Part shown: one piece after another, positions 10,005 through 18,463 of the stretch
How positions within the stretch are numbered: the stretch's first letter is position 1
Layout of the letters: each line of letters opens with the position of its first letter
Origin: Gemmatimonadota bacterium
GTDB taxonomy: Bacteria; Gemmatimonadota; Gemmatimonadetes; Gemmatimonadales; Gemmatimonadaceae
Assembly: GCA_003152485.1 (NCBI GenBank)
Contig: PMAE01000020.1
Coordinates: 26,695-69,279 of the forward strand
Direction: 5' to 3'
DNA: 42,585 bases
Position numbers and translations under genes: made by a program
The notes under the pieces: model-generated
What the model was told of the DNA's origin: nothing
Seen by the model: only the letters and a program-made list of their open reading frames with translations
Database searches by the model: none

Positions 10005-11777
10005 ATGTCGCACTCAGGGACGGGTTACGGGCGCGGATGGCGCCGACGGCTCGCGGTCGTCGCGATCGTGACAGTCGCGCGGTCGGGAGTGAGCCTCGTC
10101 GCGGGCGCCCAAGTTGGTGGCGCGGTTGCCACGCGTCCGATGGTGGGGCGGTCGGTAGTCGCGACGCGCTACGGCATCGTGGCGACGAGTCAGCCGCTGG
10201 CGTCGATGGCGGGAGTGCAGATCCTCGAGCGCGGTGGGAACGCCATCGATGCCGCGATCGCCGCGAACGCGACGATCGGGCTCATGGAACCCATGATGAA
10301 TGGCATCGGCGGCGACCTGTTCGCCATCGTGTACGAAGCCAAGACTGGACGGCTATACGGACTCAATTCCAGCGGGTGGGCGCCGGCGGGGCTGACACCC
10401 GAAGTGCTCGCCGCGCGGGGCGCGACGCGAATGCCGGACCATGGGATCTTCACCGTGACGGTGCCGGGCGCGGTGGCGGGATGGGCAGCCCTCCGTGAGC
10501 GATTCGGGCATCTGCCATTCGCCACCTTGCTCGCGCCGGCGATCCACTACGCGGCCGACGGCTTTCCGGTGAGTGAAGTCGATGCGCGGATGTGGGCGGA
10601 AAAAGAGGCGGTCGTGTCGGCGGACCCCGGCGCCCGCGCGACGTACCTGCCGGGTGGACAACCCCCGGCCGCGGGCACGGTATTCCGAAATCCCGACCTC
10701 GCGGCCTCCCTGCGCGCGATCGCGGAGCATGGACGCGATGGTTTCTACCGGGGCCCGACGGCGGACGCGCTCATGGCGTTCGCGCGGGCCGAGGGCGGCT
10801 CTCTCGCGGCGAGCGACCTCACGGAGTTCCAGCCCGAGTGGGTGACGCCGATCCAGACCACATATCGCGGCTGGACGGTGAGCGAGCTTCCGCCCAATAC
10901 GCAGGGAGTCGGTGTGCTCATGATGCTGAACATCATGGAGCGCTTTCCGCTTCGCGACTACGGATTCCACAGCGCGCGCGCCCTGCACGTGATGATCGAA
11001 GCCAAGAAACTCGCGTACGCCGACGTGTTGCGGTACGTGGGCGATCCGCGGTTCAGCCAGATCCCGGTGCATGAGCTGTTGAGCAAAGCGCGCGCGGCCG
11101 ATCGGGCGGCGCTCATCGACCCCCTACGGGCGCAGTGCGACGTCCGTCCATCGACCCTGGCGGCCGCACCGCCGCCTGCCGGGAGTGAGACGATCTACCT
11201 GAGTGTCGTGGATCGCGAGGGCAACATCGTGTCACTCATTCAGAGCAACTATTCCGCGTTCGGCTCTGGGTTGGTCGCGCCCCATACGGGATTCGTGCTG
11301 CAAAACCGTGGCGCGCTGTTCACCATCGCGCCAGGGCAGCCCAACACCCTGGCGCCGCATAAGCGGCCGTTGCACACGCTGATCCCGGGGTTTATGCAGA
11401 AGGATGACATCCGCATCGGTTTTGGGATCATGGGCGGATGGAATCAGGCGCAGGCGCACGCACAGTTCGTGGCCGACATCGCGGATTTCGGTCTGACGAT
11501 ACAAGAGGCGCTCGAAGCCGGCCGCTTCACGAAACCGACGTTCGCGGGATGCGACGTGGAAATCGAGGCGTTGGTGAGCGATTCAACGCGCCGCGCGCTC
11601 ACGGCGCTCGGCCATCAACTCACCGTGCTACCACCGCGAACCGGCGAGTTCGGATACGGCCAAGCGGTGATGACCGACTCGGCGGGGGTGCACTTCGGCG
11701 CGTCCGATCCTCGCCACGACGGCGCGGCGATTCCCGAGGGCGCGGAGATGCAGTGGCCAGCGGCCGGCGGCCGGTAA
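10005..11777 (+). CDS. ggt: Gamma-glutamyltransferase family protein, exported
   Basis: 590 residues from the ATG at 10005, which has GAGG 5-6 nt upstream and opens a signal peptide (basic GWRRR, then a hydrophobic run). A longer GTG start at 9918 is not needed. The proenzyme signature is intact: GNAIDAAIAANATIGLMEP near the N-terminus, GGDLF, and, before the C-terminal subunit, SETIYLSVVDREGN. In that stretch Thr396 aligns with the self-cleaving nucleophile of E. coli Ggt. The FGSG motif and lid-region neighbours follow. Family enzymes release or transfer the gamma-glutamyl group of glutathione-like substrates in the periplasm. The sequence after the nucleophile is closer to the shorter, lid-less bacterial branch. 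Confidence 0.92.
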   Translation: MSHSGTGYGRGWRRRLAVVAIVTVARSGVSLVAGAQVGGAVATRPMVGRSVVATRYGIVATSQPLASMAGVQILERGGNAIDAAIAANATIGLMEPMMNGIGGDLFAIVYEAKTGRLYGLNSSGWAPAGLTPEVLAARGATRMPDHGIFTVTVPGAVAGWAALRERFGHLPFATLLAPAIHYAADGFPVSEVDARMWAEKEAVVSADPGARATYLPGGQPPAAGTVFRNPDLAASLRAIAEHGRDGFYRGPTADALMAFARAEGGSLAASDLTEFQPEWVTPIQTTYRGWTVSELPPNTQGVGVLMMLNIMERFPLRDYGFHSARALHVMIEAKKLAYADVLRYVGDPRFSQIPVHELLSKARAADRAALIDPLRAQCDVRPSTLAAAPPPAGSETIYLSVVDREGNIVSLIQSNYSAFGSGLVAPHTGFVLQNRGALFTIAPGQPNTLAPHKRPLHTLIPGFMQKDDIRIGFGIMGGWNQAQAHAQFVADIADFGLTIQEALEAGRFTKPTFAGCDVEIEALVSDSTRRALTALGHQLTVLPPRTGEFGYGQAVMTDSAGVHFGASDPRHDGAAIPEGAEMQWPAAGGR

Positions 11778-11788
11778 CGGGCAATGGT

Positions 11789-11823
11789 GACCCGATACCG
11801 ACTGCCGTCGCGATGATCGGGTC
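11789..11823. terminator. Inverted repeat between convergent ggt and pmbA-like genes
   Basis: GACCCGAT at 11789-11796 pairs perfectly with ATCGGGTC at 11816-11823 around a 19-nt loop. It lies in the 49-nt gap between two converging genes. There is no U-tract, so it could be a weak bidirectional terminator or chance in GC-rich DNA. Confidence 0.35.
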
Positions 11824-11826
11824 CCG

Positions 11827-13272
11827 CTAGACCGCGTCCGACAAGCTGGTGAAGTTGAAGTCGTGTGATTTGACCGCGGGCATGGCGACGTCGCCGCCCG
11901 CCTCGGTGCCGGCGAGGCGCAGGGGCGCACTCATGGCCTCGACGTTGTTGAGCAGGAAGATCGGTGAATCGTTGAAGCGGAAGTTCTTCACTGGGTGGGT
12001 CACCGCTCCGTGCTCGATCAGATACGTGCCGTCCCGTGTCAGTCCCGTGAAGAGCGCCGTTCGCGGATCGACGGGCCGCAGGTACCAGAGGCGTGTGACG
12101 AGAATCCCGCGCTCAGTGCCTTTGATCATGTCGTCGAGGGACGCGGTGCCGCCGGCGAGTTTGAGCGAGCCGGGGATTCCGGTGAACGGCTTCCCCTGCT
12201 TCTTGGCCCAGAAACGCGTGTAGGAGAGGTTGGTGAGCACGCCTTTGTCGATCCACAGCTGACGGCCCAGCGGGTACCCGTCGGCATCGTGGGGCCGCGA
12301 CAGAAGCTGCGGGTCGGCCGGATCGGAGAACAGGGTGACGCTCGCGTCGGCGACCTTCTGGCCGATCTTCGAGCCGCCAGACGGATTTACGAATGGGCTA
12401 CGGCCTTCGTCGGCCTGCCGCGCGTCAATGAAAAATTGCAGGAGCTGCACCAGATCGCCGACCGCTTGGGGCTCGAGCACGACCGTGTACCGCCCTGGTT
12501 CGACGGCGACGGCGTTGCGGGAGCGACGGGCTTTCTCCAGGGCGTGGCTCGCGATCGCTTGGGGATCGATCTTGGTCCAGTCGCGGTCATCGCCTCCGGC
12601 CCATCCCGATCCCGTGCCGTCAGCTGTCCGGACGGTGAGCGTGTAATTCGCGTCCGTGGACCGGTGGAAGGCGGACAGGCCGGCTTTGTTGGCGAGGAGC
12701 GATGCCTGCGTGCCGACGACGATATATCCCGCGGCGACCGTGGCCTGATCTCCGCTCGACGCGCGCGCGGGTTGGAGCGCGGTGAGCGCGGCCCGCGCCC
12801 GCTGCTCAGGGGTCACCGTCGCCGTGCTCTCGAAATAGGCGTCCACCGTCGGATACTGCTGCGGGCCGAGCGGCGGCATGGCATCCGGGTCGTCGGGCGA
12901 GAGCTTGGCGAGCGCCTCGGACTTCGCAACCGCAGCGGCCACGGCGTCATCCGAGATGTCGTTGATCTGGACGACGGCGTGCTTCGGGCCGAAGGAGCTG
13001 GTGATGGTGACGTTCGTGTCGGTGACGTCGCCGGCGGTCGCGAGCTGATTCGCCGCAAAGCGCGTGTTTCCGGTGACGGTGCTGAAGACATTAATGGAGC
13101 AGCCGTCGGCCGTCGAGTGTTTGAGCCCGCGTTCGGCGATGCCCTGCAACTCGTCCCGCGTCAGAACGGTGAAGTCGCCGCCCTCGCGGCCGCGGCCACC
13201 GCTGAGCGTGGAAGCCGCGGTCCGGATCGCCTCGCGCCGGGAGATGCGGGCAGCATTCACGTGCGTACTCAT
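11827..13272 (-). CDS. TldD/PmbA family protein, PmbA-like subunit
   Basis: 481 residues with the PmbA/TldE layout: an N-terminal domain for substrate entry and a C-terminal beta-rich domain (RPHDADGYPLGRQLWIDKGVLTNLSYTRFW, in part). It lacks the HExxxH of the partner, as PmbA proteins do. In E. coli, TldD and PmbA form a heterodimeric metalloprotease that digests unfolded peptides and matures microcin B17. The start overlaps the tldD stop (ATGA), so the subunits are made together. The N-terminus has a twin-arginine (ISRREAIRTAAS) but almost no hydrophobic run after it, so any Tat signal is degenerate. Confidence 0.9.
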   Translation of the reverse strand: MSTHVNAARISRREAIRTAASTLSGGRGREGGDFTVLTRDELQGIAERGLKHSTADGCSINVFSTVTGNTRFAANQLATAGDVTDTNVTITSSFGPKHAVVQINDISDDAVAAAVAKSEALAKLSPDDPDAMPPLGPQQYPTVDAYFESTATVTPEQRARAALTALQPARASSGDQATVAAGYIVVGTQASLLANKAGLSAFHRSTDANYTLTVRTADGTGSGWAGGDDRDWTKIDPQAIASHALEKARRSRNAVAVEPGRYTVVLEPQAVGDLVQLLQFFIDARQADEGRSPFVNPSGGSKIGQKVADASVTLFSDPADPQLLSRPHDADGYPLGRQLWIDKGVLTNLSYTRFWAKKQGKPFTGIPGSLKLAGGTASLDDMIKGTERGILVTRLWYLRPVDPRTALFTGLTRDGTYLIEHGAVTHPVKNFRFNDSPIFLLNNVEAMSAPLRLAGTEAGGDVAMPAVKSHDFNFTSLSDAV

Positions 13273-14915
13273 GCCTTTCTCCCGGTGTTGATCACGTTGA
13301 CCTGCGAGAATTTCACGGGGACCGCGCCGTGGCTCACCGCGTTGATTTGCGGAGGCTGCCCTTTGCCGTCGAAGAACGATCCGTTGAGCTCATAGGAGCG
13401 TTTGCCGCCGATCATCTTCATCGAATTCCAAAAATCAGGGGTGCGAATCTGATAGGCGACATCCTTGAGCATGCCGACGATCTTGCCGCCTTTGATCTCG
13501 TAGAACAGCTGTCCGCTGAACTGCGCGTTGTACCGCTGCTGGTCGATGGAGAACGACCCGTCGCCGATGATCGCGATACCACGATCGGTGGCCGCGATCA
13601 GGTCTTCCCAGCTGTGATCCTCCTTGCCGGGAAGCAGTGACACATTTGGCATGCGCTGGAACTGGACATTGGCCCAGTCCTGCGCGTAGCAGCAGCCGTG
13701 CGAATGCGTCGGGCGTCCCTTCTTGTCGTACCACCACTTGATCCAGTTCGCTTGTTCTCGCGTGGTCTGATAGTCGTCGAGGACGCCCTCCTTGATGATG
13801 AGGAAGTCATCGGGCCGCACGCCATCGTCGTCGTACCCCATCGTCGACAACCCGCCGGCCTGCGTCCGGTCGCCTTGGATGTTCATGATTGGCGGGCCGT
13901 ACCGAAGCTGCCCCAGCATCTTCTCGGGCGGCGTGACGAAGCTCGTGCCCGCGTAATTCGCTTCGTAGCCCTTGGCGCGATCGAGCTCGGTCGGGTGTCC
14001 GATGGACTCATGGATCGTGAGCCAGAGGTTCGATGGGTGGAGCACCAGATCGTAGCGGCCGACGTCCACGGGTTTGGCTGACAGCCGGGCGTTGGCGTCC
14101 TCGCCCCATTGTTGCGCGTGACCGGGGAGATCGCGCTCGAGCACGTACTCCCACCCGCGGCCCATGGGCGCCACGACGTTGGTGCGATTCTGAAAATCCG
14201 TGCGGTCGGCGGAGACGGCCGTGATCTGCATGATCGGGAAACTGCGCACCAGCGTCTGGTGGATCGATGAGCCGACCGACGACGCGTAATTCCGCTCCTC
14301 TTTGGCGAAAAAGAGGCCGCTGTTGACGAACTTGACGTTGGGCGCTTTCAGTGCGGCGGCGTTGGCCTTGAGCAGCACATCGGTCTTCTGCTCGAGCGAC
14401 ACCGACCACGGGTCTATCGTAAAGCTGCTCTTCCATGTGACGTCGGCATACGCCGGGGTGGGTGCCAGTTCCACTGGCGCGTCGCGCGCCACGCCGGTCT
14501 GCCGGGCGGTCGCGACGGCTTGGCGAGCAGCACCCGCGACCGCGTCCGCGGTCAGCGTTCGCGTCGCCGCGAAACCCCACGTGCCATCGACCAGCGCGCG
14601 AACGCCGCAGCCAAGCGTGTCGGTGTCAACGACGTTGAGGATCTGCTGCTCACGGGTGAACACGAAGTTTCGCTGGAGTCGCTGGATCCGCACGTCAGCG
14701 TATTGCGCGCCCGCCATGTTCGCCGCGTTCAGCGCCGCGGTGAGGAGCTCCTTGATTGCCGGCGGGTCGCCGAGGACATCCACAGACGCGCCGGGCGCAT
14801 TCTGCCGTATCGCGCCGAGCACGGGCGATTCCCAGAGTGGCCCGCGTTTCGTTTGCACTGCAAGCAGTGCGGCGGCGGCCGCGCCATGCTTCAGAAACTC
14901 ACGACGATCTGCCAT
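13269..14915 (-). CDS. tldD: TldD-like metalloprotease subunit with Tat-type signal
   Basis: 548 residues. The catalytic HESIGH is at residues 302-307 (His302, Glu303, His307), with the third ligand expected downstream in the HSHGCC region near 410. It starts MADRREFLKHG and is followed by an alanine/leucine run, a good twin-arginine signal, so unlike E. coli TldD it is probably exported folded. The ATG at 14915 has GAGGT 6 nt upstream. That ribosome site is one arm of a short perfect inverted repeat at 14922-14935. Acts with the following PmbA-like subunit, to which it is coupled. Confidence 0.92.
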   Translation of the reverse strand: MADRREFLKHGAAAAALLAVQTKRGPLWESPVLGAIRQNAPGASVDVLGDPPAIKELLTAALNAANMAGAQYADVRIQRLQRNFVFTREQQILNVVDTDTLGCGVRALVDGTWGFAATRTLTADAVAGAARQAVATARQTGVARDAPVELAPTPAYADVTWKSSFTIDPWSVSLEQKTDVLLKANAAALKAPNVKFVNSGLFFAKEERNYASSVGSSIHQTLVRSFPIMQITAVSADRTDFQNRTNVVAPMGRGWEYVLERDLPGHAQQWGEDANARLSAKPVDVGRYDLVLHPSNLWLTIHESIGHPTELDRAKGYEANYAGTSFVTPPEKMLGQLRYGPPIMNIQGDRTQAGGLSTMGYDDDGVRPDDFLIIKEGVLDDYQTTREQANWIKWWYDKKGRPTHSHGCCYAQDWANVQFQRMPNVSLLPGKEDHSWEDLIAATDRGIAIIGDGSFSIDQQRYNAQFSGQLFYEIKGGKIVGMLKDVAYQIRTPDFWNSMKMIGGKRSYELNGSFFDGKGQPPQINAVSHGAVPVKFSQVNVINTGRKA

Positions 14916-15082
14916 TGAGCGACCTCGAACGAGGTAGAGAGTGCGGAGGAATCGAGCGGCCGTTTGACATCAAGCGGGCGACACTAGGTTGCCGGTCAGC
15001 GGCGAGCGGTCAGTTGGCGGGGCGAAGATACTGGACCGGGCGACGCGCGGCGAGGCGGCTGCGCGGGGAGCGAGCCTGCGGC

Positions 15083-15474
15083 TCAGGAAGCCGCGGTGGC
15101 GGCGGCGGTCGCAGCAGCGGGGAGGCGATAGGTGGCGATACAGCCGCTGGCGCCATCGCGGTTGGCGAGGGTCAGTGTACCGCCGTGCGCTTCAGCGATC
15201 TGGCGGCTGAGCGCGAGGCCGATTCCGGACCCGTGCGGCTTGGTGGTGAAGAAGGGCACGAACAGGTTCGCGGTGGCCGTCAGCCCGAGGCCGTCATCGG
15301 TGACGGTGATGTCGACGTGCCCGTCATCGACGGTCCACGCGACTTCGAGTCCACCCCCGGTCTCGATTGACGCATCGGCGGCATTGCGCACGAGATTGAT
15401 CAGCAGTTGATCGAGCTGGTCGGCGTCACCCGCGATGGTCACCGGCGGTCCGCATGGCACACCGGACGAAACAT
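15083..15474 (-). pseudogene. C-terminal fragment of a sensor histidine kinase (HATPase domain only)
   Basis: The frame ending at 15083 encodes the ATP-binding end of a histidine kinase. It has the N-box LINLVRNAADAS, G1 VTDDGLGL, F-box-like LFVPFFTTK and G2 GSGIGLALS, then an Ala/Thr-rich tail. The dimerisation/phospho-His domain and any sensor domain are missing. Upstream of about 15452 the frame turns into out-of-frame adaptor sequence. This looks like one side of a deletion and is almost certainly not functional as a kinase. Confidence 0.75.
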
Positions 15475-15720
15475 TACCCGACCCGCAGTCAGGGCGGCGA
15501 CGAACCGCACGTGCTCGGGCTCGAGCTTGCCCGGGGCCCGCACCTGGCGGAGCATCGTGCCCCGGCGGACCGTGTCGATCCACAGGGTCCCACGCTCGAC
15601 CGACGGCGCGCGGGATTCGAGGCGGCTGACCGCAACGGTGACCGAGGCGACAGCGACCATGGCGAGGGCGATGACGAAGTAACGGCGCCGACGCGGCGGC
15701 GGGGTACGCGTGATGTCCAC
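15439..15720 (-). pseudogene. N-terminal fragment of a membrane-fusion (HlyD/MacA-type) adaptor
   Basis: From the GTG at 15720 the frame has a basic start (TPPPRRRRY), one membrane anchor (FVIALAMVAVASVTVAVS) and then the conserved opening of bacterial efflux adaptors (RGTLWIDTVRRGTMLRQVR, later LTAGRV). Normal members run about 400 residues. Here, after LTAGRV (ending near 15475), about a dozen unrelated residues lead to a stop at 15439, inside kinase-coding DNA. The lipoyl, beta-barrel and hairpin parts are absent. Such adaptors normally sit with an ABC permease and ATPase, and often with a two-component pair; those genes are also missing here. Confidence 0.75.
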
Positions 15721-15926
15721 GGGCCTACTATATGGGAAGACGCGTGCCCGGTACAGACTTTGTGCTAACTCCTGTTGGCGCATGGATTTACGCCAGGATC
15801 ACTAAGCGGACGATTCCGGGTTCTGCCGCGCGGCTGGGATCGTCAGTCCCAATAACGGACAGTGGGCCGCGTTCAGTGGTTGGCTATCTTCTCTGCTCAA
15901 TCACCTGACAGCCAGGAGCGAGTGCT

Positions 15927-16355
15927 ATGCCGACGCGCCGAGCGAGCGCCGTGTGGGAAGGGGGACTGAAAGCAGGGAAGGGGAGCGTCAAGACGGAGAC
16001 GGGCGCGCTGGATGCGTCGTACTCGTTTGGGTCGCGTTTTGAGAGCGCGAAGGGCACGAATCCCGAGGAGTTGCTCGCGGCGGCGGAAGCGGCGTGCTTC
16101 GCGATGGCGTTGAGTCTGGGACTGGAGCAAGGCGGGACACCACCGACTCGCGTCGAGGCGTCCGCGGCGTGCACGATCGACAAGGTGCCCGAAGGATTCA
16201 AGATCACCACGATGAAGCTCACCGTCAGAGCGACGGTGCCCGGACTGTCGGCCGACGCGTTTCAAAAGGTCGCGCAGGCCACGAAGGACGGGTGTCCGGT
16301 GGCGGGCGCGTTGAAGGGGAACGTGAAGATCGAGCTGGATGCGAGTCTGAACTAG
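15927..16355 (+). CDS. osmC: OsmC family peroxiredoxin
   Basis: 142 residues, normal length for OsmC. The two active cysteines are Cys57 (AAEAACFAMAL) and Cys123 (KDGCPVAG), and the family opening RRASAVWEGGLKAGKG and TNPEELLAAAEA are present. OsmC reduces organic hydroperoxides in the cytoplasm. The ATG at 15927 has AGGAG 8 nt upstream. It converges with the PadR gene, with a strong hairpin between them. Confidence 0.95.
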   Translation: MPTRRASAVWEGGLKAGKGSVKTETGALDASYSFGSRFESAKGTNPEELLAAAEAACFAMALSLGLEQGGTPPTRVEASAACTIDKVPEGFKITTMKLTVRATVPGLSADAFQKVAQATKDGCPVAGALKGNVKIELDASLN

Positions 16356-16375
16356 GCGGCTCGCCGTGAGCTACA

Positions 16376-16420
16376 CGATCGAGGGCCGGCCCCTGACATC
16401 TTGGGGCCGGCCCTCGGTCG
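16376..16420. terminator. Strong bidirectional hairpin terminator
   Basis: An 18-bp stem (one G-U pair) joins 16376-16393 to 16403-16420 around a 9-nt loop. The inner 13 bp (GAGGGCCGGCCCC) are perfect. It sits between the converging osmC and padR-like genes. No long U-tract follows. Confidence 0.8.
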
Positions 16421-16441
16421 TTGACTGGCGAGGTGGCCGCC

Positions 16442-17083
16442 TTAGCTGGCGGTCTTGTCCCCTGCTTTCTCGATCTCTGCCACGGCGCGGTCGAGGGCGT
16501 CCTTGATCCGCTTGAGCTGCTCGGGATCCTTGAGGCGAGTAGCGGTCGCGTAGGTCGCGCGCGCCACATTCTTGAACGCCTGGTGCACCTCGACCATCGG
16601 CGCGCCGAAGAAGCTGGTGGCGAACTCCGAGATGCGATCGAAGATCTCGTCCACGGCGCCCTTGTTTTCCTCGAGGTACGTGCGCCCCTCAGCCGTGATC
16701 TCGTACACCTTCTTGCCCGCGTCGCCGGTCGTGCCACGTGCATAACCCATGTCTTCCAACATGGTCAGCGTTGGATAGACCGCGCCGGGACTGGGAGAGT
16801 AGGTGCCGCCGAGCCGCTCTTCGAGAGCCTTGATGACCTCGTAGCCGTGTCGCGGCTTCTCGCTCAGCAGTTGGAGGATGACATACTTGAGATCCCCCTG
16901 CTCGAACATCCGTCCCCCGCGCCCCCAGCCGTGCCGGCCACGCGAACCTGCGCCGGGACCCGCACCTGGTCCACGACCCCACAACCCACCCTCGGCCCAC
17001 GAACCGCCGCCCCAACCCCACGACCCACGAGCCCCGCGGGCTCCTCTCGGGCCACATCCGTGGCCCCTGTCGCCACCAAACAT
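16442..17083 (-). CDS. PadR family transcriptional regulator with Gly/Arg-rich N-terminus
   Basis: 213 residues. After about 58 Gly/Arg/Trp-rich residues comes the PadR winged helix: LKYVILQLLSEKPRHGYEVIK, then YSPSPGAVYPTLTMLEDMGY and a VYEITAEG wing, followed by a helical dimerisation tail (PadR-2 type). I chose the ATG at 17083 because GGAG ends 8 nt upstream; a TTG at 17089 is too close to it. PadR proteins are mostly ligand-responsive repressors that bind palindromic sites near their own promoter. Two GATATATC sites lie just upstream. The glycine-rich arm is common in this subgroup, role unclear. Confidence 0.92.
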   Translation of the reverse strand: MFGGDRGHGCGPRGARGARGSWGWGGGSWAEGGLWGRGPGAGPGAGSRGRHGWGRGGRMFEQGDLKYVILQLLSEKPRHGYEVIKALEERLGGTYSPSPGAVYPTLTMLEDMGYARGTTGDAGKKVYEITAEGRTYLEENKGAVDEIFDRISEFATSFFGAPMVEVHQAFKNVARATYATATRLKDPEQLKRIKDALDRAVAEIEKAGDKTAS

Positions 17084-17406
17084 ATTCAAAACTCCGTTAA
17101 AGTAATTACTTGAGATATATCGTAACTCTGGCGAAGATATATCGCAAGGGGGGGGACGCAGCCACGCGGGAGCCAGAGTATGGCTTGAGCGCTGGCGAGC
17201 GCCAGCCGCACGGAGCTCGCACGGGTTACCCGCGCCGCAAGAGGTGCCGCGTCATGGATCGACTCGTCGGCCTTCGGCTTCCGGCGACTGACATCTCGGT
17301 GGTAGTCTCTCGCCCCTCGGCTCTGGCATCCTGACCGGTCCGGCATTTTGTTGTGGGCGCGAGGTTCACCCCCATCACAATCGTTTGCCCGACCGAGGTG
17401 CTGATC
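17084..17406. promoter_or_regulatory. Intergenic region between padR-like and dienelactone hydrolase genes
   Basis: 323 nt without a credible gene. The padR side is AT-rich and holds a perfect 12-nt palindrome AAGTAATTACTT (17100-17111) and the twin GATATATC sites. A run of eight G follows at 17148-17155. Further on are two small inverted repeats, AGCCA/TGGCT (17171-17185) and GCTGGCG/CGCCAGC (17191-17206). The ribosome site of the hydrolase (GAGG) ends 8 nt before its ATG. Confidence 0.6.
17114..17143. promoter_or_regulatory. Probable PadR operator: two GATATATC palindromes
   Basis: GATATATC occurs at 17114-17121 and again at 17136-17143, exactly 22 bp apart (two helical turns). It is 30-60 bp upstream of the padR-like start and in the most AT-rich spot of this region. 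The TATATC parts could also serve as the -10 element, so binding would block transcription. Autoregulation is inferred from PadR family habits. Confidence 0.65.
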
Positions 17407-18390
17407 ATGCGCTGGTCTCTTTCGCTGGTCGTCCTGGCTGCGTCCGCAGCCACCGTCGCGCGTGCACAATCGCCAGGATCACGTGGCGGGAGCGCAGACG
17501 GTACGAATCATGGCGCCACCGTCTCCACTCCCTACGGCGCGACGGACATGGCGTCGCATATGGAGATGGCGGCGGCGACCTCCGGCGGTGCGACCGGTCT
17601 CGTGCTCGACGACCCGAGCCTGCCGGCGTCCGCCGCGACCGCGGCTGCTCGGTTGGCGAAATCGCCGCGCCATCGCGAGGACGTGATGATCCCCACCCCG
17701 GGAGTTCCCGGCGACAGCATCCACGCCTGGGTCTACTACCCACAGGTGAGTCATAAAGCACCAGTGGTGGTCGTCATCCACGAAATCTTCGGCATGAGCA
17801 CGTGGATCAGAGGCGTCGGCGACCAGCTTGCCGCAGACGGGTATATCGCGATCGTGCCGGATTTTCTGCATGGAAAGCAACTGCCAGGCGCGCCGGACAG
17901 CGTATCCGTGGACGCCGCGATCGCGGCGATCCGCACGCTCAATCCCGCCGACGTGCAACGCGACATCGCCGCGGCCGCCGCGTACGCGACCCATCTGCCC
18001 GCGGCCCTCCCGGTGTACGGCACCATCGGATTCTGCTGGGGAGGCGGTGTCTCGTTCGCCCACGATGTGCAGCCACCAGTCAATGGCGGACCCACGCTCA
18101 AAGCGACCGTCATCTACTATGGAACACCGCCCGATTCGGGGACGCTCTCCGCCGCTCGCGCGCCCGCGCTCGGACTCTATGGCGGGAATGACGCGCGCGT
18201 GTCCTCGACCGTACCCGGCACCGACTCAGCAATGCGGCGCCTCCACAAGGCGTACGATTTCAAGGTCTACGCGGGCGCCGGACACGGCTTTCTGCGTGCT
18301 CAGGAGGACATGGCGGGCGCGAACGCCACTGCGACGCAGGACGCGTGGCCACGCACGCTGGCGTGGTTTCGCAAGTACCTTCATACCTGA
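17407..18390 (+). CDS. Exported dienelactone hydrolase family protein
   Basis: 327 residues from the ATG at 17407, with GAGG 8 nt upstream and a signal peptide ending near ARA-QS. The DLH fold is clear: HEIFGM with Glu126, the nucleophile elbow GFCWGG with Cys210, Asp262 in GGNDARV and His293 in GAGHGFLR. This is the Cys-Asp-His triad of dienelactone hydrolases rather than a serine esterase. The first 90 residues are a low-complexity exported linker not found in the classical enzyme. It probably hydrolyses an ester or lactone in the periplasm; substrate unknown. Confidence 0.92.
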   Translation: MRWSLSLVVLAASAATVARAQSPGSRGGSADGTNHGATVSTPYGATDMASHMEMAAATSGGATGLVLDDPSLPASAATAAARLAKSPRHREDVMIPTPGVPGDSIHAWVYYPQVSHKAPVVVVIHEIFGMSTWIRGVGDQLAADGYIAIVPDFLHGKQLPGAPDSVSVDAAIAAIRTLNPADVQRDIAAAAAYATHLPAALPVYGTIGFCWGGGVSFAHDVQPPVNGGPTLKATVIYYGTPPDSGTLSAARAPALGLYGGNDARVSSTVPGTDSAMRRLHKAYDFKVYAGAGHGFLRAQEDMAGANATATQDAWPRTLAWFRKYLHT

Positions 18391-18463
18391 GGACACGGCG
18401 CCGCTCCGCGCGACGGCTGGTGGCTCAGGCTCTGCAACGGTTTACGCGACGACACCCTACCGT

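Noticed and set aside
11995-13395. Long plus-strand open frame over the pmbA-like gene
   Set aside because: Exact antisense of a well-supported coding gene with shadow-type composition.
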